Source of the DNA: an uncultured Clostridia bacterium
GTDB lineage: Bacteria > Bacillota > Clostridia > Christensenellales > UBA1750
Assembly: GCA_947625765.1 (NCBI GenBank)
Contig: CANQPP010000003.1
Location: 1 to 64,000, forward strand
Length of the DNA: 64,000 nucleotides
Direction of reading: 5' to 3'
Part shown: in pieces, positions 1 to 8,016 of the stretch
How the letters are laid out: every line of letters starts with the position of its first letter
Numbering within the stretch: position 1 is the first letter of the stretch
Notes under the pieces: model-generated
What the model was told of the DNA's origin: nothing
Databases searched by the model: none
What the model saw: the letters and a program-made list of their open reading frames with translations, nothing else
Translations under genes and position numbers: made by a program

Positions 1-2
1 AG

Positions 3-62
3 CAGAAGGCAGCCCAGCGGGAGGCGGCCGCCGTGGCCGCCCGCGTCCGCGCGCCCGGCTGA
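3..62 (+). CDS. C-terminal tail of an unidentified protein (partial)
   Basis: The first bases stay open in frame 3 and end in TGA at 60-62, giving an Ala/Arg-rich tail ending AARVRAPG. The VOC gene follows 37 bp later on the same strand with its own RBS. The fragment is too short to name. It may simply be the open end of a GC-rich non-coding stretch. Confidence 0.3.
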   Translation, partial: QKAAQREAAAVAARVRAPG

Positions 63-99
63 CAAACATACAAACGCACATCAAGGAGGTCCGTTTCCC

Positions 100-465
100 A
101 TGATCAAAGGCATCGAGCACACCGGCATCGCGGCCAGGGACACCCACGCCCTCGCCGCCTGGTACATCCGCATGTTTGACGCAAAGACCCTGATGACCAC
201 CGACTCCGGCAACTACTTCTTAGGCTTTGCCGATGGCTCCATGATCGAGATCTACGCCGCCAACGCCTTCGACACCCCCAAGGGCAACCTGCACCAGGGT
301 GTGCGCCATTTAGCCTTCACGGTGGTGGACCTGAAGGCCGAGCGCGACCGCTTCCTGGCCGACGGCGTGGAGGCCTTCGTCGTCAGCGACAACGCGTTCT
401 TCTTCTACGACCCGGAGGGCAACGTGCTCCACTTCGTGGAGAGGGAAAAGCCCCTGGGCGCTTAA
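100..465 (+). CDS. VOC (glyoxalase/bleomycin resistance) family protein
   Basis: A 121-residue protein of one vicinal-oxygen-chelate unit made of two beta-alpha-beta-beta-beta modules. The usual metal-ligand positions are occupied: H7 in EHTGI, E50 in SMIEIY, H70 in VRHLAF and E114 near HFVER. The length is typical of single-VOC lyases or binding proteins, which act as dimers in the cytoplasm. The RBS AAGGAGG lies at about 83-89. A rho-independent terminator directly follows, so it is probably the last gene of its transcript. The substrate cannot be told: glyoxalase I, an epimerase or a resistance protein are all possible. Confidence 0.8.
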   Translation: MIKGIEHTGIAARDTHALAAWYIRMFDAKTLMTTDSGNYFLGFADGSMIEIYAANAFDTPKGNLHQGVRHLAFTVVDLKAERDRFLADGVEAFVVSDNAFFFYDPEGNVLHFVEREKPLGA

Positions 466-473
466 AAAAAGCC

Positions 474-513
474 GCCGCGCGGCCGGGGCAGCGCTTCCCG
501 GCCGCGCTTCTTT
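474..513 (+). terminator. Rho-independent terminator after the VOC gene
   Basis: An 11-bp GC stem (GCGCGGCCGGG at 477-487 with CCCGGCCGCGC at 497-507) is followed by TTCTTTT. Confidence 0.85.
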
Positions 514-544
514 TGGGACCTTATATAAAGGAGTTCTTATATCC

Positions 545-1459
545 ATGGGGGATGTGCTGCTCAAGGCGTTTTCCTTCGTCTTCATGATCGTATCCGGCAT
601 CGTGCTCAGGCGCGTGGGCCTGTTCAAGGAGAACGACGACCGGGTGCTCAGCCGCATCGTGCTCAACTTCACCCTGCCCTGCTCCGTCATCAACGCCTTC
701 GCGGGCTTCGACATGGAGCTGTCCCTGCTGGGCGTGGTGCTGGCGGGCATACTGGCCAACCTGGCCCTTTCCTTCTTGGGGAAGGCCGTGGCCGGGAAGG
801 ACAGGCGCGCCCAGGCCTTTAACTTCATCAACTTCTCCGGCTTTAACATCGGCTGCTTCACCATGCCCTTCGTGCAGAGCTTTTTGGGCTCCTTCGGCGT
901 GGCGGTCACCTGCCTGTTCGACACCGGCAACGCCATCATGTGCACCGGCGCGACCTACGCCATCGCATCGGGCCTCGTGGGCGGCGAAAAGCAGAGCTTC
1001 TCTTCCTTTCTAAAGAAGGCCTTCTCCTCCGCGCCCTTCGTCACCTATCTGGTGATGCTGACGCTGAACCTCTGCCGCGTCCGGCTGCCGGGCCCCGTCT
1101 ACACCGTCACCTCCGCCGTGGCGCAGGCAAACGCCTTCCTGTGCATGTTCATGATCGGCCTGATGTTCAAGGTGGAGCTCGACCGCAGCCAGCTGCTGGC
1201 CGTCGTGCGCACGCTGGCCCTGCGTCTGGGCCTCTGCTGCCTGCTTGCCCTTGCCTGCTACTTCCTTACGCCCTTCTCCGCCGCCGTCAAGCAGGTGATG
1301 GTGCTGGCGTGCTTCTCGCCCGTCTCGGCCATGGGCCCGGTGTTCACCGACCGGCTGAACCTGGACAAGGGGCTGGCCGGGGTCATCAACTCCCTTTCCA
1401 TCCCCATCTCCGTGGCGATCTTAACGGGCATCCTGCTCTTCTGGCCGCCCGTGGTGTGA
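545..1459 (+). CDS. AEC family transporter (auxin efflux carrier-like permease)
   Basis: A 304-residue integral membrane protein with about ten hydrophobic segments in two halves, as in bacterial AEC permeases that move malate, other organic acids or related anions. Family-like features are the N-terminal LRRVGLFKEND loop, the NFTLPCSVINAF segment and a C-terminal helix rich in small residues. The RBS AAAGGAG (527-533) sits upstream of the ATG at 545. A hypothetical gene follows after only 15 bp, so the two are probably co-transcribed. The cargo cannot be inferred, as no metabolic neighbour points to one. Confidence 0.8.
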   Translation: MGDVLLKAFSFVFMIVSGIVLRRVGLFKENDDRVLSRIVLNFTLPCSVINAFAGFDMELSLLGVVLAGILANLALSFLGKAVAGKDRRAQAFNFINFSGFNIGCFTMPFVQSFLGSFGVAVTCLFDTGNAIMCTGATYAIASGLVGGEKQSFSSFLKKAFSSAPFVTYLVMLTLNLCRVRLPGPVYTVTSAVAQANAFLCMFMIGLMFKVELDRSQLLAVVRTLALRLGLCCLLALACYFLTPFSAAVKQVMVLACFSPVSAMGPVFTDRLNLDKGLAGVINSLSIPISVAILTGILLFWPPVV

Positions 1460-1474
1460 TGAAAAAGGCATACA

Positions 1475-2453
1475 ATGAGAACGCAAAAACGGCTGCTGAT
1501 CGTCTCGTTTTACGCAGCGCCGTTCGCGTTTGCCTCGGCGGCCCTGTTCACCTTTGTCTTAAATGCCTGGGACGGGCAGGGTTTCTGGAAAGGCCTCTCC
1601 TTCGCCGTCCTGGGCAGCGCCGCCATGGGGGTCCTTTTATCCCTGACCGAATACATGGTCATGCGCCGGACGACGCTGGAAGAATACTACCTCGCCGCCT
1701 CGGACTGCCTGCGTGCCTTTTCCAAGGCCGCATTCTTTTACGTGCGCGGACCGAAGGGGCTATTGTCGGACTATTACAGTGAAAACTTTCCTGTTTCGCC
1801 CAAAGTTCCTCACCCGGCAAAAGACGCATTGCGTAAATACATAGCCGACGAATATCTAACCTTTTTGGACAGTTCCGTGCATATCCCGGGATCTGAGCTT
1901 TCTAAGCGCATCGAAGAAAAACTCCACCAGGCTATACAGGAATGTGACGAGGCTCTCAAAAACACGCTCCGCTCCTACATCGAGATCGCCGAGTATTCGC
2001 TCGCGCCCCTGGAAAACGCCTACGGTAAGCTGGACTTTCTGTTCGGCAACCGGTCGTTCCGGGCGGATATTTATGACCGCATCCACCAGCCCCTGCAGGA
2101 ATACAAGCGCTTCGTCGAGGAAAAGGGAAGCCCACTTCCGTTTTTTCCTGCAGGCGGAGCAGGGCAATGCAGCGATGATGATGGCCCTGGTCGAGGAAAT
2201 TCAGTCCCGATGCTTCCGCATCGAGGAACGCACAGAGGAAGAAATGGCCTACACCACTGTGTACCGTTCCTCCAAAGACGGGCTGGAGGATGAGCTTGCC
2301 CGCCTCCTGTGCAGGATCTATCGCCAACAATACAAGCCGGAGGAACATTCACCCTTCTGCGGATACTCCCATAGGACGCCCGAACGCAAAAGCGCCCGCC
2401 TTCCTAAAAAGCAGGAAGGCGGGCGTTTCTTTTGGGTTTGTTTATGGCTATGA
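1475..2453 (+). pseudogene. Frameshifted hypothetical membrane-anchored protein
   Basis: Frame 2 encodes two N-terminal hydrophobic segments (about residues 8-30 and 40-58) and then a soluble helical region (VEEKGSPLPFF). At the T6 run at 2141-2146 the sensible reading jumps to frame 3 (LQAEQGNAAMMMALVEEI), while frame 2 turns into Gly/Arg-rich sequence and stops at 2293. Frame 3 finds no stop before the terminator hairpin at 2393-2425 and reads through it to 2453. Both a frameshift and a lost natural end suggest decay, although a homopolymer sequencing error could explain the first. I do not recognise the family. Confidence 0.6.
2393..2432. terminator. Bidirectional terminator between convergent genes
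   Basis: A perfect 13-bp stem (CGCCCGCCTTCCT at 2393-2405, AGGAAGGCGGGCG at 2413-2425) has T-rich tails on both strands. It serves the plus-strand ORF and the minus-strand DegV gene. Confidence 0.9.
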
Positions 2454-2487
2454 AGTATGGATCATTTCCATATAAAGGGGGCGGCTC

Positions 2488-3375
2488 TCACGCCCTGCGG
2501 ATGTAGAGGAAGCCCAGCGTATTGGGGCCGCAGTGGCTGGAGATGGTGGCCCCGGCCTCGGTGATCCGTATGTCCTCGAAGTAGCCAAGGGCCTTCAGCC
2601 GCTCGTAAGCCTCACGGACCATGGTCTCGTCCTCGCAGGTGTGGGTGATGAAGATGCGGCGGGGCTCGATCTCCTTGAGCTTGTCCTCGACCATCTTCTT
2701 CTCGTACTGCTCGATGCAGCGGGCGATGCCGCCGCGGAACTTGTCGCCCACGTGCATGGCGCCGTCGTCCATGTTGATCTGGGGATGGAGCCGCAGCATG
2801 GAGCCTGCCACGTAGGCCACCGACGAGCAGCGGCCGCCCATGTGCAAGTATTCCAGCGTATCCACCACGAAGCTGGTGGAAAGGCGTCTCTTTAGCTCCT
2901 TCAGCCTGCGCTCGATCTCGCCCGGCTCTAAACCTTCCCTTGCCATCGCGCTGCCCTCGATCAGCAGGTGCGCGGTGCCGGTGGACAGCTGCCTGGAGTC
3001 CAGCACGTGGATGCGCTCCCGTTCGATGCCGCGCTTTGCCATCTCCTCGCGGGCGGCCAAGGCGTTTTGGTAGGCGGAGGTGAGCAGGCTGGAAAGGCCT
3101 AGGTAAAACAGGTGCCCGCAGCCCCCGTCGAAGGCGGCGGTGAAGGCGTCCAGAAACTGCTGCTCGCTCACGGCGGCGGTCTTGGGCAGCTGGCGGGTGC
3201 GCTTGGCGTAGTCGTACAGCTGCTGGCGCGTCACGTCCACGCCGTCCAGATGGTCCTGCCCGCCCAGGGCCACGTGCATGGGCAGCGCGGGTATGTTCAG
3301 CTCTGCCAGCGTTTGCGCGGGCAGGTCGCAGGTGGTGTCCGTCAGGAATCGGATCTCTTGCGGCAAGTGCCTCAT
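2488..3375 (-). CDS. DegV family protein (fatty-acid-binding, FakB-like)
   Basis: A 295-residue DegV-fold protein. The N-terminal FLTDTTCDLP motif and the later SSLLTSAYQNA, DTLEYLHMGGRCS and SSHCGPNTLG segments are the family hallmarks. DegV/FakB proteins bind a single fatty acid and present it to the kinase FakA for phosphorylation and entry into phospholipid synthesis. No FakA is visible here. A candidate promoter, TTGCGT-17-TATGAT, lies at 3394-3422 on the minus strand. This is one of two DegV paralogs in the window; the other closes the fatty acid operon at 21.0-21.9 kb. The upstream purine-rich stretch is very close to the ATG. Confidence 0.88.
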   Translation of the reverse strand: MRHLPQEIRFLTDTTCDLPAQTLAELNIPALPMHVALGGQDHLDGVDVTRQQLYDYAKRTRQLPKTAAVSEQQFLDAFTAAFDGGCGHLFYLGLSSLLTSAYQNALAAREEMAKRGIERERIHVLDSRQLSTGTAHLLIEGSAMAREGLEPGEIERRLKELKRRLSTSFVVDTLEYLHMGGRCSSVAYVAGSMLRLHPQINMDDGAMHVGDKFRGGIARCIEQYEKKMVEDKLKEIEPRRIFITHTCEDETMVREAYERLKALGYFEDIRITEAGATISSHCGPNTLGFLYIRRA

Positions 3376-3393
3376 CTCCTCTCTTTAAGGCTA

Positions 3394-3422
3394 ATCATAC
3401 GCCTTTTTCGACAGGAACGCAA
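3394..3422 (-). promoter_or_regulatory. Candidate sigma-A promoter of the DegV gene
   Basis: On the minus strand, TTGCGT (3417-3422) and TATGAT (3394-3399) are 17 bp apart, about 20 bp upstream of the start codon. Confidence 0.55.
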
Positions 3423-3559
3423 GAAAGAAGCGCGCGCCTTTTGGGGCGTTTTCGCTCTCTTTGTAAGATTTCACAAAAAATTGTAACTTTTGGCGGTGAT
3501 TTGTCGTCAGAATTATAGTATAATAGAGCATGTGATCCTGCCCAGGAGGTGTTGGTCCC

Positions 3560-4435
3560 ATGAGAGGTCTTTTCCTGAAAACGGCGGCGCTGTGTTTGAG
3601 CCTGGCGCTCTGTCTCGTCGGGTGCTCGTCCTCCGAGCCTACCATCTCCATTGAGGCAACGCCCGCGCCCGCCGGGAGCCTGCACGTGATGCAGACGCAG
3701 GCGCAGCTGTCCGGCGCGCAGTCCCAGCCCCTGGGCGGCGAGGCATCGCCCCTGCCGGGCGAGACGCCGGCCCCTTCCGCCGAGGAGACCGCCTCCCCCT
3801 TCCCCACGGAGAACCCGGACGCGGAGAAGATCTGCTACCTGACCTTTGACGACGGCCCCTCCAAGAACACCGAGCAGCTGCTGGCCGTGCTGGCGGAAAA
3901 GCAGGTCCCCGCCACGTTCTTTATCCTGGGCACCAACGCCGACGCCCACCCCGAGCGGGTGAAGGCCATCGCCGACGCGGGGCATCTGGTGGCCAACCAC
4001 AGCTACTCCCACAAGACGGACGAGATCTACCAGAGCCTGGATGCCCTGCTGGCCGACATCCAGAAGTGCGCGGACAGCATCCACGCGATCTTGGGCGATG
4101 ACTACCCCACGGACCTGTTCCGCTTCCCCACCGGCTCCACCAACAAGAAGTGCCGCGACTACCGCGAGGGCGTCAAGGCCGCGGGCTACCGCTACTTCGA
4201 CTGGAACGCCTTGAACGGCGACGCCGAGACCCACGAAAAGCGCTCCCCAGAGGAGCTGATGGCCCGCCTCCAGGAGACCATCGAGGACGTGGACGGCCGC
4301 AAGAAGGAGGTGATCGTGCTCATGCACGACACCAACTCCAAGGAGAACACCGTGCTCATGCTGAGCGACGCCATCGACTACCTGCGCTCCCTGGGCTACG
4401 AGTTCCGCACCTTAAAGAACGCGCAGATGCACTAA
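3560..4435 (+). CDS. Polysaccharide deacetylase lipoprotein (NodB domain)
   Basis: A 291-residue exported protein. Residues 1-22 form a lipoprotein signal ending LVGC, with C22 as the predicted lipidated Cys. A Pro/Ala/Thr-rich linker runs to about 88. The NodB deacetylase domain follows: TFDDGP at 95-100 supplies the catalytic Asp and a metal Asp, and NHSYSH at 146-151 supplies the two metal His. FRFPTGS is a later active-site motif. Such enzymes remove acetyl groups from GlcNAc or MurNAc in peptidoglycan, or from polysaccharide. The RBS AGGAGG and a -10-like TATAAT at 3519-3524 precede it, but no convincing -35 is seen. A terminator follows. Confidence 0.9.
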   Translation: MRGLFLKTAALCLSLALCLVGCSSSEPTISIEATPAPAGSLHVMQTQAQLSGAQSQPLGGEASPLPGETPAPSAEETASPFPTENPDAEKICYLTFDDGPSKNTEQLLAVLAEKQVPATFFILGTNADAHPERVKAIADAGHLVANHSYSHKTDEIYQSLDALLADIQKCADSIHAILGDDYPTDLFRFPTGSTNKKCRDYREGVKAAGYRYFDWNALNGDAETHEKRSPEELMARLQETIEDVDGRKKEVIVLMHDTNSKENTVLMLSDAIDYLRSLGYEFRTLKNAQMH

Positions 4436-4474
4436 AGAACCTCTTGGCAAAAACAAACATGCACAAAAGATACG

Positions 4475-4518
4475 CCGCCGCCTTTCGGATCATGTCCAAA
4501 AAAAGGCGGCGGTTTTTA
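4475..4518 (+). terminator. Terminator after the polysaccharide deacetylase gene
   Basis: The stem CCGCCGCCTTT (4475-4485) pairs with AAAGGCGGCGG (4502-4512) and is followed by a T run. Confidence 0.9.
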
Positions 4519-4634
4519 TATGGTGTTTCCATACCTTTCCGGCGCTTCCATCCATCCCCACTGGCGCGGGGGAAAAAGATGTGGTATGCTTAAGACCATC
4601 AAAAATATACGACCGCAAGGGAGGTCCAACAACC

Positions 4635-5180
4635 ATGAAACTCATGTTCGCTTCCGACATCCACGGCTCCGCCTGGGCGGCCAGGGAGCTGTGCCGGCTG
4701 TACGAGGAGGAAAAGCCGGACAGGCTGATCCTGCTGGGCGACCTGCTCTACCACGGTCCCCGCAACGACCTGCCCCGGGACTACGCGCCCAAGGAGGTCT
4801 TCGCCCTGCTCAACGGTCTGGCGGAACACATCGTCTGCGTGCGCGGCAACTGCGACAGCGAGGTGGACCAGATGGTGCTGGATTTCCCCATCCTGGCTGA
4901 CTCCCTGCTGCTCTGCCTGCCGGACGACCGCGTCTGCTTCGTCACCCACGGCCACATCTACAACGACGAGGCCCTGCCCAAGCTCCACAAGGGGGACCTG
5001 CTCATCCACGGCCACACCCATGTTTCCGGCGTCTGGCAGCACGATACCTATGTGACGATCAACCCCGGCTCCATGGCACTGCCCAAGGAGGGACAGAGCC
5101 CCTCCTACATGACCTACCAGGACGGCCTGTTCGCCATCAAGTCCCTGGGCGGTGCTCTCCTGACCAGCTACGCCCTGTAA
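4635..5180 (+). CDS. yfcE: YfcE/MJ0936-type metallophosphoesterase
   Basis: A 181-residue calcineurin-like phosphoesterase. The dinuclear metal motifs are in order: D8-x-H10 in ASDIHGS, GD in LLGDLLYHGP, GNCD, THGH and the C-terminal HGHTH. The length and motif set fit the YfcE family, which hydrolyses phosphodiesters in vitro; the physiological substrate is unknown. I chose the ATG at 4635 because GGGAGGTC lies just upstream and homology begins there. An in-frame ATG at 4581 has no RBS. It appears to be a single-gene unit between two terminators. Confidence 0.88.
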   Translation: MKLMFASDIHGSAWAARELCRLYEEEKPDRLILLGDLLYHGPRNDLPRDYAPKEVFALLNGLAEHIVCVRGNCDSEVDQMVLDFPILADSLLLCLPDDRVCFVTHGHIYNDEALPKLHKGDLLIHGHTHVSGVWQHDTYVTINPGSMALPKEGQSPSYMTYQDGLFAIKSLGGALLTSYAL

Positions 5181-5207
5181 TCTACCCTATATAAATAAAT
5201 AGAAAAG

Positions 5208-5257
5208 AGACGCCTTCTTTTGAAGCCCGTGAAGGGCCGGAGAAGGCGTCTTTTTCT
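5208..5257. terminator. Bidirectional terminator between yfcE and spoVAE
   Basis: AGACGCCTTCTT (5208-5219) pairs with AGAAGGCGTCT (5241-5251). A T tract follows on the plus strand, and the stem also faces the end of the minus-strand spoVA operon. Confidence 0.85.
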
Positions 5258-5268
5258 TTTTTAAGTCT

Positions 5269-5631
5269 TTATTCCTTTGTTTTCGGCGTGAACAGCACCG
5301 CGGCCAGATACCCCAGCGCGATGGCGGCGGCGATGCCGCCCGCAGCGGCCGCCGTGCCGCCGGAGAGCGCGCCTAAAAACCCCTTTTCCCGCGCCCCGTC
5401 GATGGCGCCCTTGCCCAACAGGTAGCCAAAGCCCGTCAGCGGCACCGTGGCCCCGGCCCCGGCGAAGCTAGCGAAGGGCTCGTACACGCCGAAGAACGTC
5501 AGCGCCACGCCCAGCGTCACGAACAGCACCAGGATGCGCGCCGAGGTCAGCCGCGTATACAGGAGCAGCAGCTGCCCCGCCGTGCAGATGAGCCCGCCGA
5601 TCACGAAGGCCTTTACGTACATAAGGAGCAT
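5269..5631 (-). CDS. spoVAE: Stage V sporulation protein AE (SpoVAEb type)
   Basis: A 120-residue hydrophobic protein with about four membrane segments and the family stretch FVIGGLICTAGQLLL near residues 9-23, followed by the conserved GAGATVPLTGFGYLLGKG region. SpoVA proteins form the channel that carries Ca-dipicolinate into the forespore and releases it at germination. It is the last gene of the cluster. Its ATG lies 2 bp beyond the spoVAD stop, and its RBS GGAGGT is inside the end of spoVAD, so translation is probably coupled. Transcription by a forespore sigma factor is expected from the family, but no such promoter was read with confidence. Confidence 0.92.
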   Translation of the reverse strand: MLLMYVKAFVIGGLICTAGQLLLLYTRLTSARILVLFVTLGVALTFFGVYEPFASFAGAGATVPLTGFGYLLGKGAIDGAREKGFLGALSGGTAAAAGGIAAAIALGYLAAVLFTPKTKE

Positions 5632-5633
5632 TT

Positions 5634-6647
5634 TTACACCACCTCCAGGGAAACGGCGTGAGCGATGCCGGGGATGGACTCACCCTGCAGCGTCGTGGTG
5701 GGCGAGAGCAGCGCGCCTGTGGCCATGAACAGCAGGCGCCGGATCTGCCCCTTCTCCATCATGCGAAGCAAATGCCCGTTCAGCGTCACGGCGGAGCAGC
5801 CGCAGCCGCTGCCCCCGGCCAGCAGCCCCTGCTCGGGGGAGAAGATGTCGCAGCCGCAGTCCGTGTAGCGGTCGCCCAAGGCCAGCCCCTCCTTTTCGCA
5901 CAGCTCCCGCATGAGGGCGTAGCCCACCTGGCCCAGGTCGCCGGTCACGATCCGGTCGTAATACTCGAGCGGCCGCCCGCTGTCCTTTAAGTGCGCCAGC
6001 AGCGTGTCCGCGGCAGCCGGGGCCATGGCCGCGCCCATGTTGTTCTCGTCCGTCTGGCCGAAGTCCACCACGCGGCCCACGGTGAAGGATTCAACGGCGA
6101 TGGGGAAGTCCGGCTTTGCCGTGAGCAGCGTCGCGCCCGCGCCCGTCACCGTCCACTGGGCGCTGGGCGGCCTCTGGTTGCCCAGCTCTAAGGGGAAGCG
6201 GTACTGCCTCTCGGCGGTGGAGAAGTGGCTGCACGTGGCGCAGACGGCCCGGGAACCAAAGCCCCCGTCCAGCAGCGCCGCGCCCAAAAGCAGGGACTCC
6301 GCCATGGTGGAGCAGGCCCCGTACAGCCCCAGGAAGGGGATCTGCAATCCCCGCGCGGCGAAGCTGGCGGAGACGATCTGGTTGAGCAGGTCGCCGCCCA
6401 AAAAGAGGTCCACGTCCTCCTCCCGCACGCCCGCCTTGTTTAAACACAGGGTGACCGTGTCGGCCAGCATCCGCTTTTCGGCCTTCTCCCAGCTCTTTTC
6501 GCCCAGTGTGTCGTCCTTCACCACCACGTCGAACGTCTCCCGCAGGGGGCCTTCGCCCTCCTTCTTGCCCGCAGTGGAGGCAAAGGCCTGCACCCGCGGC
6601 CGGGACGGCAGGCGGCAGCTCTGCCTGCCCATGCGCTTTGCCTGCAT
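5634..6647 (-). CDS. spoVAD: Stage V sporulation protein AD
   Basis: A 337-residue thiolase-fold protein of the SpoVAD family, the dipicolinate-binding soluble subunit of the SpoVA complex on the inner membrane of the spore. Recognised stretches are DLFLGGDLLNQI, GLYGACSTMAESL near residue 105, GAGATLL, and a C-terminal GCGCSAVTLNGH with CDIFSPEQGL before it. The length equals the usual ~335-340. GGAGG precedes the ATG at 6647 by about 10 nt and overlaps the end of spoVAC. It sits between spoVAC and spoVAE in the canonical order. Confidence 0.94.
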   Translation of the reverse strand: MQAKRMGRQSCRLPSRPRVQAFASTAGKKEGEGPLRETFDVVVKDDTLGEKSWEKAEKRMLADTVTLCLNKAGVREEDVDLFLGGDLLNQIVSASFAARGLQIPFLGLYGACSTMAESLLLGAALLDGGFGSRAVCATCSHFSTAERQYRFPLELGNQRPPSAQWTVTGAGATLLTAKPDFPIAVESFTVGRVVDFGQTDENNMGAAMAPAAADTLLAHLKDSGRPLEYYDRIVTGDLGQVGYALMRELCEKEGLALGDRYTDCGCDIFSPEQGLLAGGSGCGCSAVTLNGHLLRMMEKGQIRRLLFMATGALLSPTTTLQGESIPGIAHAVSLEVV

Positions 6648-6652
6648 CTGCT

Positions 6653-7114
6653 CTACCTCCCAAGAAGCGATAGTATGTGCGCGAGCACGCCCGCCAGCAC
6701 CGAAGACGTGATGCCGTAGACCAGCACCGGCCCGGCCACCTGGAACATCTTCGCGCCCACGCCCGTGACGAAGCCCTCGCGCTTGAACTCCATAGCGGGG
6801 GAAACGATGGAATTGGCAAAGCCCGTGATGGGCACGATGGAACCGGCCCCCGCGAACTTGCCGATCTTATCGTACACCCCAAGCCCCGTGAGCAGGGCCG
6901 AGAGGAAGATCAGGCAAAAGGAGCAGAACAGGGAGGCGTCCTCCAGGTCCAGCCCCAAGGCGTAGACGCCTATGTCCTTAAGGCCCTGCCCGATCGCGCA
7001 GATGAGCCCGCCCACGAAAAAGGCCTTACACAGGCTTTTGGGCTTTTCGCTCTTGGGAGAGACCCTCTTGACCATCCGATCGTAGGCGCTTTTTTGTTTG
7101 CTTCCGTTCATCAT
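6653..7114 (-). CDS. spoVAC: Stage V sporulation protein AC
   Basis: A 153-residue membrane protein. After a basic N-terminus come FFVGGLICAIGQGL and GAGSIVPITGFANSIVSPAMEF, both SpoVAC signatures, with about four or five membrane segments. SpoVAC is the mechanosensitive-type pore component for dipicolinate. GGAAGG precedes tandem ATG codons at 7114 and 7111, and either may be used. The longer upstream open frame has no family sequence. The start overlaps the stop of the small upstream ORF (ATGA), so the two are likely translationally coupled. Confidence 0.92.
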   Translation of the reverse strand: MMNGSKQKSAYDRMVKRVSPKSEKPKSLCKAFFVGGLICAIGQGLKDIGVYALGLDLEDASLFCSFCLIFLSALLTGLGVYDKIGKFAGAGSIVPITGFANSIVSPAMEFKREGFVTGVGAKMFQVAGPVLVYGITSSVLAGVLAHILSLLGR

Positions 7115-7308
7115 GCGTCCTTCCCGCATCCTTTCTCCATATCCTGCGCAGCTTCCCGCTTTAAGAACACCGCGTCGAACGTCCGATATGGCCCCCTGTT
7201 CTTCCAGCGGTACAGGCCCCAAAGCCCGCCCGCCAGCAGGAGCAGCCCCAGCAGGGCCAGCGCCAGCAGACACGCGCCCAGCCTTCTTTCCCTTGCAAAT
7301 GCGCGCAT
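7111..7308 (-). CDS. Small basic single-span membrane protein upstream of spoVAC
   Basis: A 65-residue ORF starting at ATG 7308 behind GGGGGAAGG. A basic N-terminus (MRAFARERR) precedes one strongly hydrophobic helix (about residues 12-34) and a charged tail ending EKGCGKDA. Its stop overlaps the first spoVAC ATG in an ATGA arrangement, which argues for a real, coupled gene. I do not recognise the family. It is not SpoVAA or SpoVAB by length or sequence. A sporulation role is inferred only from position. Confidence 0.55.
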   Translation of the reverse strand: MRAFARERRLGACLLALALLGLLLLAGGLWGLYRWKNRGPYRTFDAVFLKREAAQDMEKGCGKDA

Positions 7309-7470
7309 CCCGCGCCTTCCCCCTTTTTTGAAGTCTGATCGTCCGCCCCTAGTCTGCGCCGCCGCCCTTTCGCTTATGCTTCTGAAACATGGAAGCCCCA
7401 TTAAAAACCGCTTAAATAGCGCGGCCGATCGGCGGGCGATTAAATACAAGTAAAATCGTCGGAATTGTGG

Positions 7471-7499
7471 TTGACATCTCCCCCTTGCGGTGATACTCT
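7471..7499 (+). promoter_or_regulatory. Candidate promoter of the Rrf2-nif cluster
   Basis: TTGACA (7471-7476) is followed after 17 bp by TACTCT (7494-7499), with TG at 7491-7492 forming an extended -10. The alternative GATACT has a 15-bp spacer. Confidence 0.55.
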
Positions 7500-7513
7500 T
7501 AAGGCGTCATTTC

Positions 7514-7528
7514 CGACAAGTTTTGTCG
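7514..7528 (+). promoter_or_regulatory. Palindromic candidate operator before the rrf2 gene
   Basis: A perfect palindrome CGACAA-GTT-TTGTCG lies about 15-30 bp downstream of the -10 and 47 bp before the Rrf2 start. It is well placed for autorepression by the regulator it precedes. Confidence 0.5.
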
Positions 7529-7574
7529 AGATTGTTCCTGCACAGGCACACGCCGGAGGAGGGAAGGGAAAGGA

Positions 7575-7994
7575 ATGAAGCTGTCCACCAAGGGGCGCTA
7601 CGGCATCCGCGCCGTGTACCAGCTGGCGCTGGACTTCGGCAAGGGCCCCCTGTCCACCAAGGAGATTGCCTCGCTCCAGGCCATCCCGGAGGCGTATCTG
7701 GAGCAGCTGATGCTGCCGCTCAAGCGCGCGGGGCTGCTGACGGCCACGCGGGGCGCCTTCGGCGGCTACAGCCTCAGCCGCCCGCCGGAGCAGGTCTCCG
7801 TGGGCGAGGTGCTCCGGGCGCTGGAGGGGCCGCTGGCTCCCGTCCACTGCGTGGTGGAGGACGAGGCCTGCGAAAACGCCGACAGCTGCGCCATGCACAA
7901 GCTGTACATGCGCATCCACGAGGGGCTCAACGACATGCTCAACGGCATCACGCTGGCCGACATGCTCGAGGACAAGCCCTGCCACTGCACCTGA
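7575..7994 (+). CDS. Rrf2 family transcriptional regulator (IscR-like)
   Basis: A 139-residue winged-helix regulator. The N-terminus MKLSTKGRYGIRAVYQLAL and the recognition segment with GLLTATRGAFGGYSL are typical of Rrf2. Three Cys at 92, 99 and 105 match the Fe-S ligand pattern of IscR-type members, and two extra Cys (136, 138) sit at the C-terminus. It leads a cluster with nifS and nifU, so sensing Fe-S status and controlling cluster assembly is the natural reading. A Cys-metabolism role like CymR is less likely because CymR lacks the Cys triad. A promoter and palindrome are described separately. Confidence 0.9.
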   Translation: MKLSTKGRYGIRAVYQLALDFGKGPLSTKEIASLQAIPEAYLEQLMLPLKRAGLLTATRGAFGGYSLSRPPEQVSVGEVLRALEGPLAPVHCVVEDEACENADSCAMHKLYMRIHEGLNDMLNGITLADMLEDKPCHCT

Positions 7995-8016
7995 TCGGGA
8001 AAGCGAGGTCGTTTGC

